64,000 bases of DNA from Prevotella lacticifex (GCF_019973375.1 NZ_BPTV01000001.1:1939104-2003103), one strand, 5' to 3'; numbered from the stretch's first letter, positions 43,679-53,088 are shown. Notes: generated from the sequence alone by a model not told the origin. A program made the numbers and translations.

Positions 43679-44833
43679 TTATTCTGTTTCTACCTCTGAT
43701 GTCGGGAACCTGCCTACGAGAGGCTTGCCATCGGTGTCTGCGAGGAAACTGCCGTCTGGCAGTATGATAGGACGGTAGGCACTCAGCTCACGGCATACGC
43801 CGCCAATCTGGTGCTCGCCGGATAGCTGCTCGCGCTGTATCGTGAACTCGGTGCCGTTGCCCAGGCATTTCCACTCACTCGTTGCATTCTCACGATAGAA
43901 GAGTTGGATATCGAAGTACCGTTGTGGGTTCGAGATGTCCCCTTGCCGGTTCGTTACCTTTGCCACGGCCTTCGTCTGCCGTGTGGTGGATTTAAGAAAC
44001 TTGGCATAGGCGAATTCATACGTATCATCCCACTGCCCATACCAGCGGCGGAGCAGCGTCGATGCCCCCAGCTGCTGTGCCGGGTCGCTCTTTGGCCAAG
44101 CCGTGACGCGCAGCAAAGTATGCTGAATGAAGTCCACATCTACGGTGATCTGAGAAGCGTCCTTACCGGTGACATACCACAGATCTGATGTTTCGTCGAT
44201 GTCTCTCCAGCTCTTATTGGTAGTCTCGAATGTCTGCCATTTATACCCGGCATGATCCTTATCGAGAGGCACACCGCCGTTCATCAGCGCAGCCTCGATG
44301 GGAAACTTACCGTAATTTTTAAACGGCGAGAAATTCATCTTCGACGGGAAGCGTAGTTCCAGGTTCAGGTTCGTTTCTGTCTCATCCGCCGTTATCAGGT
44401 TCTTATGCCACTCAAAGCGAGTGGTTTCCTTACGTATGGCATTATAGTATTCGCCGTAGAAGTCTATGCTCAGCATCTGAGAGGTCTCAACATTTCGTCT
44501 GACGGTCAGCGCATTGACGGTATCGACGAAGTAGTCGCCAGTCGTAGCACTCGTGCCCTTTGTCATCTGGATGACATTCTTACCGTCAATGAGTCTTACC
44601 GTCCACACGACATTTCGCATCGACGAGGCGTAGTCGCCTGTCGGGATGTTGCCTTCCGGGTCGCTGATGATGAGACTTGGCTTCATCTGGTACGGCGTAA
44701 TCGTCCTGTCTGGGACGAATGTTCCCAACAGCGTGTTGTATTTCTGAATCTTGCTGCCACCAAACTCCACCATGGAGAATGCGAAGCTCAGCGCAGGGTG
44801 GATAACCCGGCCACCCGTAATTTTCATCTTCAT
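43679..44833 (-). CDS. Tail protein, unknown (baseplate or fibre candidate)
   Basis: 384 aa, beta-rich, beginning KITGGRVIHPALSFAFSMVE, with no hydrophobic anchor. Many aromatic pairs (FEWHKNL, YKWQTFETTNKSW) suggest a surface or sugar-binding role. It is the second gene of the operon starting at 46279. Not recognised as a family. Confidence 0.55.
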   Translation of the reverse strand: MKMKITGGRVIHPALSFAFSMVEFGGSKIQKYNTLLGTFVPDRTITPYQMKPSLIISDPEGNIPTGDYASSMRNVVWTVRLIDGKNVIQMTKGTSATTGDYFVDTVNALTVRRNVETSQMLSIDFYGEYYNAIRKETTRFEWHKNLITADETETNLNLELRFPSKMNFSPFKNYGKFPIEAALMNGGVPLDKDHAGYKWQTFETTNKSWRDIDETSDLWYVTGKDASQITVDVDFIQHTLLRVTAWPKSDPAQQLGASTLLRRWYGQWDDTYEFAYAKFLKSTTRQTKAVAKVTNRQGDISNPQRYFDIQLFYRENATSEWKCLGNGTEFTIQREQLSGEHQIGGVCRELSAYRPIILPDGSFLADTDGKPLVGRFPTSEVETE

Positions 44834-44845
44834 ATTTTATCCTCT

Positions 44846-46279
44846 TTATATCACGATTGAATAATCCTGGTCATATTTACTGCCGTCGGGGAATATCACC
44901 ACGACCTTGTAACCTACCTTACTGCCAGCCTCCCACTCCGATGGCAGATCCATCTTTGAATCCACGAACAACGAAAGTTCATGAAAGTTCTCATGGCGAG
45001 CGTTCCATGCCGTGTCGCCGTCGGCATCGTCGCTGATGCGCGTCCAAATGACCGTGCACCCAGTGAGTTCCTCGGCTTTCAGCTGCATCTCAGCGTTCCA
45101 AACGGAGGCCTTTAGCGTTGTCGTCCAGTCAGTTCCGGCACGGAACCAGTTGCCCGCCGAACTGACGATGCTGATGCTCATGTTTGAGCCGCCAATGAGG
45201 CACGTCCAACTGGTGTTGCCGTATCTCGGCTCGCTGCCTGAGCACTCATCCACGGAACACTCCCAGTAGCAGCCTTTCCACCAAACGCGGTCTTTATAGT
45301 ATCCCTTTGCCGTATCGTCCCATCCCTTGATGTACTTCCTCGACGCGTTCCACTGCCCGCAGTCGCGGGCTTGGTACATGGGCTTGCCGAGGTAGTCCAG
45401 TAGGATGATATTCTGCGCGATGATGGTGTGGAAGTACAGACAGGGTTGTTCCTTCGAGATGACACCTTTCTGCAGCAAGTCGTGCACGACCTGTATGTCG
45501 GGAGGCAGGCCCACAAATGCAGCATAGTTCGAGCCATGTTCCGAGTCCTCGACGATGGGTTTGTCCACGCCCTGCAGGAAGAGCCAGCGACCATCGTTAG
45601 AAGAGACAAACCACACGCTCTGCCGTGAGGTGTCAACCGTGTTGCCCCATCGGATGATGCGTGCCGTGGGCACTGGGGCGTAGTTCTTACCGCCCGGCAC
45701 GTCGCTGTCACTGTAGAGGGAGCAGACGGCGGTATTCGCCGTGGTATCTACCTTATCGACTCGCAGCCAGAACGAGTAATGAGTCTTTCCCGTGTCGAGA
45801 CGGTTCACCTTGCCAAGAAGTATGTCGTTGACGTGAAAGGTATGGTGGTCGGCATCATACTCTTTCCGGAAGGTCAGGGTGTACTGCCCGATATCGGTGT
45901 GCTCCACCTGCTCGATGATGCCTTTGTCGGTGAAGTAGGTGTCGCCCTCCAACACGTTTTGATGGTTGAACACCAGTTCGTTGAAGATGGCCGAGCCATC
46001 GACGCGGATTGAGCCGCAGACGATGGAACCGTCCGGGTTGAGCCTTATCTGCTTGCTCTCGCCTATGACGCAGCCCATGAGCAGCGTGAGAACTCCGGCG
46101 GCAGTGTCGGCCGTATCCTTGCGAAGGTAAGGAGCACCGGCAATATACGACAGCAGCGCAAGGAAGGCGTTGCCTATCCTCGTTGCGGTGTTGGCATACG
46201 TGTGACGCTCATCGCGTATGCCCTCGTAAAGTGTCCGCAGCTGCAGTAGCGCTTCATTCGGTGTGAGTGTGTCTGCCAT
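44846..46279 (-). CDS. Tail protein with carbohydrate-binding-like segment, first gene of the tail-fibre operon
   Basis: 477 aa. A helical N-terminus (LLQLRTLYEGIRDERHTYA) and a hydrophobic stretch are followed by beta-rich parts. The segment YYKDRVWWKGCYWECSVDEC resembles carbohydrate-binding modules that attach to polysaccharides. Its promoter and leader match those of the capsid operon, so both are probably late genes under common control. Confidence 0.6.
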   Translation of the reverse strand: MADTLTPNEALLQLRTLYEGIRDERHTYANTATRIGNAFLALLSYIAGAPYLRKDTADTAAGVLTLLMGCVIGESKQIRLNPDGSIVCGSIRVDGSAIFNELVFNHQNVLEGDTYFTDKGIIEQVEHTDIGQYTLTFRKEYDADHHTFHVNDILLGKVNRLDTGKTHYSFWLRVDKVDTTANTAVCSLYSDSDVPGGKNYAPVPTARIIRWGNTVDTSRQSVWFVSSNDGRWLFLQGVDKPIVEDSEHGSNYAAFVGLPPDIQVVHDLLQKGVISKEQPCLYFHTIIAQNIILLDYLGKPMYQARDCGQWNASRKYIKGWDDTAKGYYKDRVWWKGCYWECSVDECSGSEPRYGNTSWTCLIGGSNMSISIVSSAGNWFRAGTDWTTTLKASVWNAEMQLKAEELTGCTVIWTRISDDADGDTAWNARHENFHELSLFVDSKMDLPSEWEAGSKVGYKVVVIFPDGSKYDQDYSIVI

Positions 46280-46296
46280 TCTCTGTTCTTTTTCCG

Positions 46297-46327
46297 CAAA
46301 GATAGTCTATATAATGTATGGCAGAAA
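46297..46327 (-). promoter_or_regulatory. Late promoter of the tail-fibre operon
   Basis: TATCTTTG (46304-46297) with TTTC in the -33 position 19 bases away. The following leader GCGGAAAAAGAACAGA is also found before the protease gene at 55926. Confidence 0.65.
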
Positions 46328-46444
46328 ATACATGCTAAATGTCGGCTCAAGGACATCTGTTGGCAGTAATTACTTGTAAAAAATAAAGAAATCACCAAAT
46401 CCGGCAATTTTGGGCCAATCCGAAATGCAGGATTTGACCGCTCT

Positions 46445-47087
46445 GCCCACTAAAACGATGTCAATACCTCGGCAAGTGGGCGTTTTTCGCGCAAAAGGGG
46501 TCCCAAGTTACCGTTTTCAGGCGGCAATTTGGGTGGTTTTGCGCGAGTTTTCCACTGTCAAAAAACGCAAACCGCCCAATATCAGCGATTTGGCGGTTTG
46601 TGTGGCGGCTCTGCCGCCGATGCCTGCCTTACCACCACCCACCGCCCTAAAACGCCTTGGCAATTGCCTCCCTTTGATATAGCGGAATATGTAAAGACCT
46701 TTCAATTCTGCAACGTCGGCAATTAACTCTTTTGTCGCTGCAAGAGGTATGGCAATTGCCATCCGCGGTATGCGCCGGACGGATGAGCATCATCGGTTCA
46801 GCGCTACCAATGAATGTCCTAACCTATCTCCACTGCCATACGGTGTGCCATTGGCCTGCCACCGGCACACTGTATGTTGGTGGGTTAGCCTGCGTGGCAA
46901 CTGAACGCAAAGAGCAGCACTTGCCATAAGCGACAGCGGCACATGGGTGTGACGATGCCCAGCGCAAGGCATGTGCTGCCACTGTCCCATCCTCTCACCC
47001 CAGTGCTACTGTATGCCTGGTGCGTCGCGCAGTGAACCAGCCATGCGGTCCACGTAGCGTAAGCTGAAGGCAGACTGTAGCACTGGG
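46445..47087. other. Gene-free stretch with seven consecutive inverted repeats
   Basis: Between ardC-like and the tail operon no supported gene is seen. Arms are at 46445-46451/46475-46481, 46489-46496/46537-46544, 46568-46576/46592-46600, 46604-46609/46613-46618, 46837-46849/46864-46876, 46932-46945/46970-46986 and 46999-47017/47069-47087. Several are 8-19 bp with few mismatches. Two copies of GGCAATTGCC also occur. It could be a structured RNA, a packaging region or a relic; the sequence does not decide. Confidence 0.6.
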
Positions 47088-47118
47088 GGTACGTGCCTTC
47101 TCGAAGTACACAAACAAA

Positions 47119-47146
47119 ATCCCCGAAGCCCGGAAGCCTCAGGGAT
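47119..47146 (-). terminator. Terminator after the ArdC-like gene
   Basis: Minus-strand stem with outer arms ATCCC/GGGAT and inner GAGGC/GGGCTTC-type pairing, then TTTTGTTTG. Confidence 0.7.
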
Positions 47147-47168
47147 GAGTTATCCGTTGTACCAAGCA

Positions 47169-48155
47169 TTAGGCGAGCTTGTCCAGTATCATCCTGCTGG
47201 CCTTCTCCACGTCGGTCATGAGCGAGAGCACATACTTAGGCTGCTCACGCAAGGCATTGACCCAACCTTTACAATAAGCCGCGTTGTTGTTGATGATACG
47301 CTTATCGAACCCAAGCACCTGCCCAACACGTGCCGCACCAAGCTCAGCGACCAGTTCCTCTTTAGCGTAGAGCGTATCGCCGAACTTCTTTCCTTTCTCG
47401 CGATTGAGACGGCTGGCTGTGCCAGTGGAGTGTATCATCTCGTGGAGCATGGATGAGTAGAACTCCTGTCCGTCCTTGTATATCTCTTCGGCGGAGGCCC
47501 CGCGCTTGAACTGCTCCTTACGAGGGACGATTATCATATCACGCGTCGGAGAGTAGAACGCACCGTCGGCATCATTCGTGGCCTGTATCGGGCACACCCA
47601 GGACTGTTCCTCTATCATTCTGTCAAGGGCTGCGTTGGCATACATACCCTGTGAGTCCTTAGCAATCTCACAGCCGAAGCCCTCCTTCAGGGCATTGACC
47701 TTATCAGGCTGTTTCTCCTCTAAGTTGGTCTGTGCCACATTGAAGACACTGTAGCTCTTCAGGAAAGGGAACTTCGTACACTTCTCCTGCTCATCCTTAC
47801 TCATCTTATGGTAGGTGTCAAGAGAGATACGCTTGCCGGCAGGAGTGGTGATGGAATAATCCCAGAAGATGACAGGCATGGACTTAGAGCCTTTGTTGAC
47901 ATGGGCACCGAGGCGGTTGGCCTGCTTGAGGGTACAGTAGATAGGATGCTCCCAGTTATTCAGTGCGCAGTCCATCATCAGCCAGAAAACGTTGCAACCC
48001 TGATATCTGTTGCCCTCGATGTTAACGGGGCTTCCCCCGATAGTGCGACCGATCCAGCCCTGTTTCCAGTCGCTTGCCTGCATCTTTTCGATGCGCTCGA
48101 TAATCATTGATGCGAACTTCTCCATTACGATCTCGTTGTGTTCTGTGAACTTCAT
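47169..48155 (-). CDS. ArdC-like antirestriction protein
   Basis: 328 aa. The N-terminal domain (NIEGNRYQGCNVFWLMM) is the ssDNA-binding ArdC-N type. The C-terminal part is a zinc metalloprotease with HEMIHSTG (HExxH) and a downstream YAKEELVAELGAARV helix that supplies the third ligand. Such proteins protect incoming DNA from restriction. Its place in the phage middle region and own terminator suggest an early or independent transcript. Confidence 0.85.
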   Translation of the reverse strand: MKFTEHNEIVMEKFASMIIERIEKMQASDWKQGWIGRTIGGSPVNIEGNRYQGCNVFWLMMDCALNNWEHPIYCTLKQANRLGAHVNKGSKSMPVIFWDYSITTPAGKRISLDTYHKMSKDEQEKCTKFPFLKSYSVFNVAQTNLEEKQPDKVNALKEGFGCEIAKDSQGMYANAALDRMIEEQSWVCPIQATNDADGAFYSPTRDMIIVPRKEQFKRGASAEEIYKDGQEFYSSMLHEMIHSTGTASRLNREKGKKFGDTLYAKEELVAELGAARVGQVLGFDKRIINNNAAYCKGWVNALREQPKYVLSLMTDVEKASRMILDKLA

Positions 48156-48191
48156 AGTTGTATAATTTAAATTGTGAAACGTTCTTGTTGA

Positions 48192-48431
48192 TTAATCCAA
48201 AGCTGTTACTGTGATATACTGAATGTCAACCATCACATCCATTGCCATGCGCTCAGCTGCTGCCGTGGCCTCTGCGCAAGAGTCAGCCGTTACCTCGAAT
48301 GTGATGTAGTCTCCGTCCTCGCCGTTGACTTCTACCTGATAGAGGTTCTGAGAGAAGAGATGGCTCTTGCGGTTGCGCTTCGTGAAACCATTGGCGGTGA
48401 GGTGCTGCTGTGTGAAAGTTGATGTTGTCAT
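48192..48431 (-). CDS. Small phage protein before the ArdC-like gene
   Basis: 79 aa from the ATG at 48431. The sequence is beta-rich (LYQVEVNGEDGDYITFEVTA) with an Ala-rich helix. It may be a small nucleic-acid-binding partner; not recognised. It lies 36 bp upstream of the ArdC-like gene, probably co-transcribed. Confidence 0.5.
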   Translation of the reverse strand: MTTSTFTQQHLTANGFTKRNRKSHLFSQNLYQVEVNGEDGDYITFEVTADSCAEATAAAERMAMDVMVDIQYITVTALD

Positions 48432-48522
48432 GATGTTGAAATTTTTAATTGTTGGACTTTTATTAATTTTTACGTGCATAAAAGGAGCAGCAATCGGAAA
48501 GGCCTTAGATGCCAGTTTTGGC

Positions 48523-48596
48523 CGTAAAATTTTTCATCTTCAGACTTGGAAAGTTGGATAAGGCAAACCTGCCCCAACTTTCTGAAAAATTTTACG
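48523..48596. repeat. Long inverted repeat
   Basis: Outer arms CGTAAAATTTTTCA and TGAAAAATTTTACG (14 bp, perfect) and inner AAAGTTGG/CCAACTTT. It lies in a 673-bp gap between the terminase terminator and the 48431 gene. Confidence 0.65.
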
Positions 48597-48689
48597 AGAC
48601 AACCGTAGGCTTGAACTTGCAGAGGCCGGGATTGCGCTAACTTTGCAAAGGAAAAATTCAAAGTCCGACAATGCCCGGAAAATTTCATC

Positions 48690-48884
48690 ATGACAACATG
48701 CCACAACTTTCAGCAGCACCCACCAGACAAATGGTTGAAGCGCATCCGTATGAGCTTACAAAATAATCAGAACATCAAGGCAGAAGTTTACGGCAGGACG
48801 GTTAAGAGACTACTCATCGAGAAACGGCAATCGAATAATAGAGCAGGGGCCACGGCAGCAGCTATGCGATGGCACAAACAATGA
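48690..48884 (+). CDS. Possible small basic protein on the opposite strand
   Basis: 64 aa, rich in Lys, Arg and Gln (WLKRIRMSLQNNQNIKAEVY and TVKRLLIEKRQSNN). A -7 box TAACTTTG lies at 48638-48645. It is in the gap between terL and the 48431 gene, opposite to the late genes, so it could be expressed in the lysogen. There is no family match; a chance frame is possible. Confidence 0.35.
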   Translation: MTTCHNFQQHPPDKWLKRIRMSLQNNQNIKAEVYGRTVKRLLIEKRQSNNRAGATAAAMRWHKQ

Positions 48885-49045
48885 TGCCATTCAAGTATAT
48901 TGCGGTAACAGCTATGGACAACAAGAGTACCGATAAATGACAACTATGAGGTTCACAGAATACATACGAGTCAGTATGCGGTCGCATCCTACCTAAGACT
49001 ATCAAGCCTCGTGAAGATGCTGCAGCGACAAAAACAAGAAAAAAA

Positions 49046-49071
49046 GGACGCTCCCATCATCAGGAACGCCC
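49046..49071 (-). terminator. Terminator after terL
   Basis: Minus-strand nine-pair stem (GGCGTTCC/GGGAGCGTCC type, with G-T pairs) followed by TTTTTTTC. Confidence 0.7.
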
Positions 49072-49104
49072 CTTACATTATATAATGGCAAAAGAAAGTG
49101 GTTG

Positions 49105-50727
49105 CTATTTCGAATATCCATTGGTGGACACACTGCGATACTGCATGACTGGGAACCGCTCTACCCCGATGCACAGCGTGTCAAACGCGTCGGAGCCGTC
49201 GGTACGGCTCTCCAGCTTGTCCTCTTCGGTCTCCGCAAGTTTTTCACCGCTCTTATCTTTCTGGCCATTCTTGACACCGGCCGAGGTGATGGAGATGAGC
49301 AAATCTGGATTGTTGTCCCTGTTGATGAGCACCAAGTGGCGGGCACGGCCACGGAACATGCGGTTGATAAGGTCATTCTTCAAGATGTGGTTCATCGGCT
49401 TACCGATATACTTGGACTTCACGTTCCACCCCTTGCGACGCAGTCCCGTGATGATCATGCGATAGAAGGCCTCGGAATGGGTGCCATAGCTGTTGCCCAC
49501 GAAGGTGGCATCGTAGTAGAACACTACCTGATGGCGACGGTGATAGCGGTAATAGTCGTTGAAATCATCAAGCAGTTCCGGGATCTTCCGCTCGTACTTA
49601 ACGAAGAAGGACTTCAGGACACGGAGCTTGCCATCCTTGCCCACCTGGCCACAGACCAGCCAGTTGATGTTCGCGTTGGCATCAAAGGCGATGATGAGCG
49701 GCAATTGAGCGTCGAGGTCGCTATCCTGACGGCAGTCGTTGGGGATGGCACCGTCATTGAGCGCTTCGAGATTAAGCACATTCTCATTAGGCGCAGTGTA
49801 GAGGTTGACATCCTCCCTCATGCCGCCGTAGAAGCCGTCTGTACTTATCTCAATGCGCTTGCACATGATGGACGTGGCGAAGGTCAGCGGCGGCAGGTCG
49901 CGCTTGGCACGGCGGATAAACTCCTCACCCAAGAGGGCGAGGTTCTGGATACTGGTGTACTCCTTATAGAGAAGGCACTTTGACCGCAGGAAGCTCAGCT
50001 TCGCGTCGATGCGATCTATTTTCTTCTGTATGGCATCCGCCTGCGAGGGCATCGCCTTCTGCTGGCGCTTGGCCCGCCACTTGGCATAGACCAGTCCCTC
50101 AATGGCTTCCACAAGTTCCTTATCCATGTCATCCTTGTAGGAGAGGAACCAGCTGCCCTTTTTCGTCACCGGCATATCAGAGGTGATGGTCATGCCGTGG
50201 TGCAGCGGGAAGTTGTGGAAGTACTGCTCGTTGCCTCGGTTGGCCTGAAAAGTTTCATCCTTCAGCTGCTCAAAGTTGATGAATTTCGCCTCGTCTATGA
50301 TGATGTAGTCGAGCGACATCGAGTTGCTGGTGCCGGCACGGTCCTGGGAGATGATGTTACACACCGAGCCATTGTAGAATGAGATAGTATTCTCCCAGTT
50401 GGCGGGCGTGAAGATGGGCGATTTCCAGTGCAGGGCCTTCCATGGACGTTTGCCGACAACATAGTGAAGGTCGCGCTTGAACCCCCATCGCTCCAAGTGT
50501 ATGAGCATCGAGGGCAGGATGTTGGTCAGGCACCGCTTGACCGACGGCGAGACGAAACCACCCATAGACCCCGGCATACCCTGAAAACACGTCATCAGAC
50601 GGCCCGCCTGTATGGCTCCCTTACCCATACCACGCCCGGCAACGATTACCTCGTCGCGCGTGTTCATGGCAAGGGAGTAGAGCTGCGGATCGTTGAAATA
50701 TTCCTTATGAACCTGTTCCGTTTCCAT
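49105..50727 (-). CDS. terL: Terminase large subunit
   Basis: 540 aa. The ATPase has Walker A VAGRGMGKG (residues 29-37) and Walker B YIIIDEAKF (DE at 145-146). The C-terminal nuclease has FDANANINW as its first acidic motif and later KNDLINRMFRGRARH, GSDAFDTL. It packages DNA into proheads and cuts concatemers. It overlaps the small-subunit candidate by 23 bp. The promoter is far upstream near 55944, so it lies within the head operon. Confidence 0.93.
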   Translation of the reverse strand: METEQVHKEYFNDPQLYSLAMNTRDEVIVAGRGMGKGAIQAGRLMTCFQGMPGSMGGFVSPSVKRCLTNILPSMLIHLERWGFKRDLHYVVGKRPWKALHWKSPIFTPANWENTISFYNGSVCNIISQDRAGTSNSMSLDYIIIDEAKFINFEQLKDETFQANRGNEQYFHNFPLHHGMTITSDMPVTKKGSWFLSYKDDMDKELVEAIEGLVYAKWRAKRQQKAMPSQADAIQKKIDRIDAKLSFLRSKCLLYKEYTSIQNLALLGEEFIRRAKRDLPPLTFATSIMCKRIEISTDGFYGGMREDVNLYTAPNENVLNLEALNDGAIPNDCRQDSDLDAQLPLIIAFDANANINWLVCGQVGKDGKLRVLKSFFVKYERKIPELLDDFNDYYRYHRRHQVVFYYDATFVGNSYGTHSEAFYRMIITGLRRKGWNVKSKYIGKPMNHILKNDLINRMFRGRARHLVLINRDNNPDLLISITSAGVKNGQKDKSGEKLAETEEDKLESRTDGSDAFDTLCIGVERFPVMQYRSVSTNGYSK

Positions 50728-51304
50728 CGTGCTCTTCCTTTATCTCCTCATAGTCTGCATCCTCAATCTTCGTGTCGCCGTATTTCTTCTCCAACTTCCG
50801 TATGCGGTCGCGCAGACCGGGAACCTTTTGTATGCCGATGACCGTCGGATCATCGGTCATCTCGAACTGCTGCGGCACAATCTTATCAAACTCCAATTCC
50901 GGCTCATCGTCCTTGTCAGTGCGGTTGTTCATGATGCGGTTCTTCTCTATCGAGGCCGCGGCGCGCAGATCGCCTCGCTGCCTGGCCAGACGAAGATCTT
51001 CTTCAAGGTCGCGGTTGATTTTCCAACGCATGAACTCCTTGGATGCCTGTTGCAGATTACCCATGAGAATCTGAGTCAGATGCAGGTCGTCGTATGCCTG
51101 AGCCCTGCCGACCTTGAACTTCTTCATGTCGTAATCCACAATCTCCTTATCGAACTTCGACGGGAACTGCAGCCAGTAGGCGTAGATGCCACGAAGCCGC
51201 TGCAGCCGTTCCCGGACGGAAACGGCCACATTTTGCGCCTGAAGTTCGTTATCGTCGAGGACGACCAGACGCGAGTATTCATCTATGTTGACTGGTAAGC
51301 TCAT
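50705..51304 (-). CDS. Terminase small subunit candidate
   Basis: 199 aa from the ATG at 51304, two bases after the previous stop. Helical and charged with an N-terminal region that could recognise DNA (LQRLRGIYAYWLQFPSKF, KKFKVGRAQAYDDLHLTQIL) and an acidic C-terminus. Directly upstream of terL, where the small subunit usually lies. The family was not recognised, so the role is inferred from position. Confidence 0.6.
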   Translation of the reverse strand: MSLPVNIDEYSRLVVLDDNELQAQNVAVSVRERLQRLRGIYAYWLQFPSKFDKEIVDYDMKKFKVGRAQAYDDLHLTQILMGNLQQASKEFMRWKINRDLEEDLRLARQRGDLRAAASIEKNRIMNNRTDKDDEPELEFDKIVPQQFEMTDDPTVIGIQKVPGLRDRIRKLEKKYGDTKIEDADYEEIKEEHDGNGTGS

Positions 51305-51306
51305 AC

Positions 51307-51591
51307 TTATATCATTGTCACTGAGGATAGTTGTCTTTCTATCATACTGAGGCATTCTGATACCGAGAACGGCGAGCCGGCACGCGCAGCGTCCCGGATG
51401 TCCTCGCGAATTTCCCTTGCTGTTATTGCCACACCATGGAAAAAGGCAATCCGCGCAGGATGGCCGAGCGTATTGATATCATCGGTCAGTTCCGTCTCAT
51501 CAATACCCAAAAGGGCGGAAATCTCCGCCGGAGTCATCATGCGCCTCGCCTCTTCCTCTATCTTTTGAAGCAACTCTTTCGAATAATCCAT
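51307..51591 (-). CDS. Small phage protein with helix-turn-helix-like N-terminus
   Basis: 94 aa from the ATG at 51591. The segment MMTPAEISALLGIDETELTD matches a helix-turn-helix, followed by GHPARIAFFHGVAITAREIR. It might contribute DNA recognition for terminase. Its first 92 bp overlap the 3' end of the PLD-like gene in another frame. Confidence 0.55.
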   Translation of the reverse strand: MDYSKELLQKIEEEARRMMTPAEISALLGIDETELTDDINTLGHPARIAFFHGVAITAREIREDIRDAARAGSPFSVSECLSMIERQLSSVTMI

Positions 51592-52072
51592 TGAGGTCAA
51601 CTGATTTCTTAATGATTTTGTCAAGTCCAATATAGAGATCCAGGAAAGCCTGCTGTGATGTGGTAACCATGGTACACTCAGCACGGTCACCATAAGTCTG
51701 GTTCTGCGATGATATGACAGATACCGTCCAACGTTCATTTTGTACCAGTACTATCTTCGAGTGGTTCTGCGCAAGATAGACATTATCGAAGCAGCTGCTC
51801 ATCAGCTTAGCCAACTGCATTGTCTTTCTCGATGCCTTCAGGTCCGCCACAAGTGATGCTTTCTCGATAAGTCCTTTCTTCCTCAGATTGAGGAAGCCGG
51901 AGCAGAAAGCATCCGACGTAGAGAAAGTGCTGACCCAGACATCAGCACGTCCTGTCTGCGACAGAATCCATCCGAGCAGACCGAGCGTGTGAAGTCCGTT
52001 ACCGAGGAAGTACTGGTGCGACTGGCGCGTGAGCGGCTGCAATATGTCATCAATTCTCCTGCCCCTGCTCAT
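51500..52072 (-). CDS. PLD-like protein in the head operon
   Basis: 190 aa. The segment QNHSKIVLVQNERWTVSVISSQN looks like an HxK motif of the phospholipase D family, without the second copy needed for a full enzyme. The N-terminus has VWVSTFSTSDAF. It could be a nuclease-like fold used in DNA handling, or just a fold relic. It sits between the 52050 gene (22-bp overlap) and the 51307 gene. Confidence 0.55.
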   Translation of the reverse strand: MSRGRRIDDILQPLTRQSHQYFLGNGLHTLGLLGWILSQTGRADVWVSTFSTSDAFCSGFLNLRKKGLIEKASLVADLKASRKTMQLAKLMSSCFDNVYLAQNHSKIVLVQNERWTVSVISSQNQTYGDRAECTMVTTSQQAFLDLYIGLDKIIKKSVDLNGLFERVASKDRGRGEAHDDSGGDFRPFGY

Positions 52073-52964
52073 TGTCTATATCCTTATCATCGGTGGAATC
52101 GGCATTTTCTGACGGTTCAACCGTCTCAGATGGTTTTCCCTCAGGGAAAACGACACCGGCATCCGTAAGTTTCTGACGGAGGTCATCACCGATAATCTCG
52201 CCACTGTTGAGCAGCAGCTGAACCCGATCCATTACACTTTGGAGTGAAGTGTTGTAGTCCAGGATGGTTTTGTCGTCTGCATCGTCTGCGAGAGCTGCCT
52301 TTCTTTTATTAAGAAGCTTATCATCTTTGACAGCCTTGCTCAGATAGCTGCGAGCGTTGGTAATGGCTTTGGCGTAGTCAACAGGCGTGGTCTCTTTTTG
52401 TGCAGTTTCATCGCTATTCTCTATGACGTAATCATCGTATCTTGCGAACTCCGACTTGTACTTATACCACGTCTCTTTGAGTGCGTTGAGCGACTCCGCA
52501 CGGTCGCACGGTTCCTTAATATCCTGACAGGTATAATACAAAGCCTTGATTTTCTTCCACCGCTCAGCGTTTTGTTCCCAGATAGCCTTGATGCTATCCG
52601 GCAGCTGATCGTGGTCAGCACGCTTACCTTTATGCAGAGGCAGGTCCTGCTCTTCATCAGTTTTATCCTCATTGTCTTCTGGCTCAGATTCTACGGCTGC
52701 CTGCAGTTCACCAAGCAGTTCTTTCGTCTGACGTTGTACGTCTTCGAGAGTCTGTCCACGCTGTCTGATTGGTACGAACTTCTTCAGCTCGTACACGACA
52801 GTGGACTCGAAACGCTTTGGGTTGGTCAACACCGTCTGAAAGAGCTGGCGGTTCCGGTTGAGCTGCAAGAGCAGTGTGGCACCACTGATAATGTCCTCGT
52901 TAGTTCTTTCGGACATATCCAAAAAATCATTAAGCCTCTGTGTAATTGAGTTGTCGATTGGCAT
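52050..52964 (-). CDS. Head-operon protein, acidic, unknown
   Basis: 304 aa, strongly acidic with a stretch of Glu/Asp near 110 (EPEDNEDKTDEEQDLPL) and again at the C-terminus. The middle is helical (IWEQNAERWKKIKALYYT). It lies downstream of a strong terminator hairpin, so its expression depends on read-through. Not recognised; a head or DNA-handling role by position. Confidence 0.55.
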   Translation of the reverse strand: MPIDNSITQRLNDFLDMSERTNEDIISGATLLLQLNRNRQLFQTVLTNPKRFESTVVYELKKFVPIRQRGQTLEDVQRQTKELLGELQAAVESEPEDNEDKTDEEQDLPLHKGKRADHDQLPDSIKAIWEQNAERWKKIKALYYTCQDIKEPCDRAESLNALKETWYKYKSEFARYDDYVIENSDETAQKETTPVDYAKAITNARSYLSKAVKDDKLLNKRKAALADDADDKTILDYNTSLQSVMDRVQLLLNSGEIIGDDLRQKLTDAGVVFPEGKPSETVEPSENADSTDDKDIDNEQGQEN

Positions 52965-52994
52965 GATTTAGAAATATTTTCAATGTTACTAAAA

Positions 52995-53031
52995 GGGGGC
53001 GGTCTCACGATCACACGTGAGGACCGCCCCC
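52995..53031 (-). terminator. Strong hairpin between two head genes
   Basis: Arms GGGGGCGGTC...CCGCCCCC, 15 pairs with one bulge, followed by TTTT on the minus strand. It would reduce transcription from capsid into the terminase genes. Confidence 0.75.
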
Positions 53032-53088
53032 GCATCTATATATATATGAGAAGAGATGTCTTTGTTATCCTGAATCAATCTTCTCACC

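Noticed and set aside
46410..46682. Plus-strand frame of 90 codons in the hairpin-rich stretch
   Set aside because: Low-complexity composition forced by inverted repeats, no promoter match.
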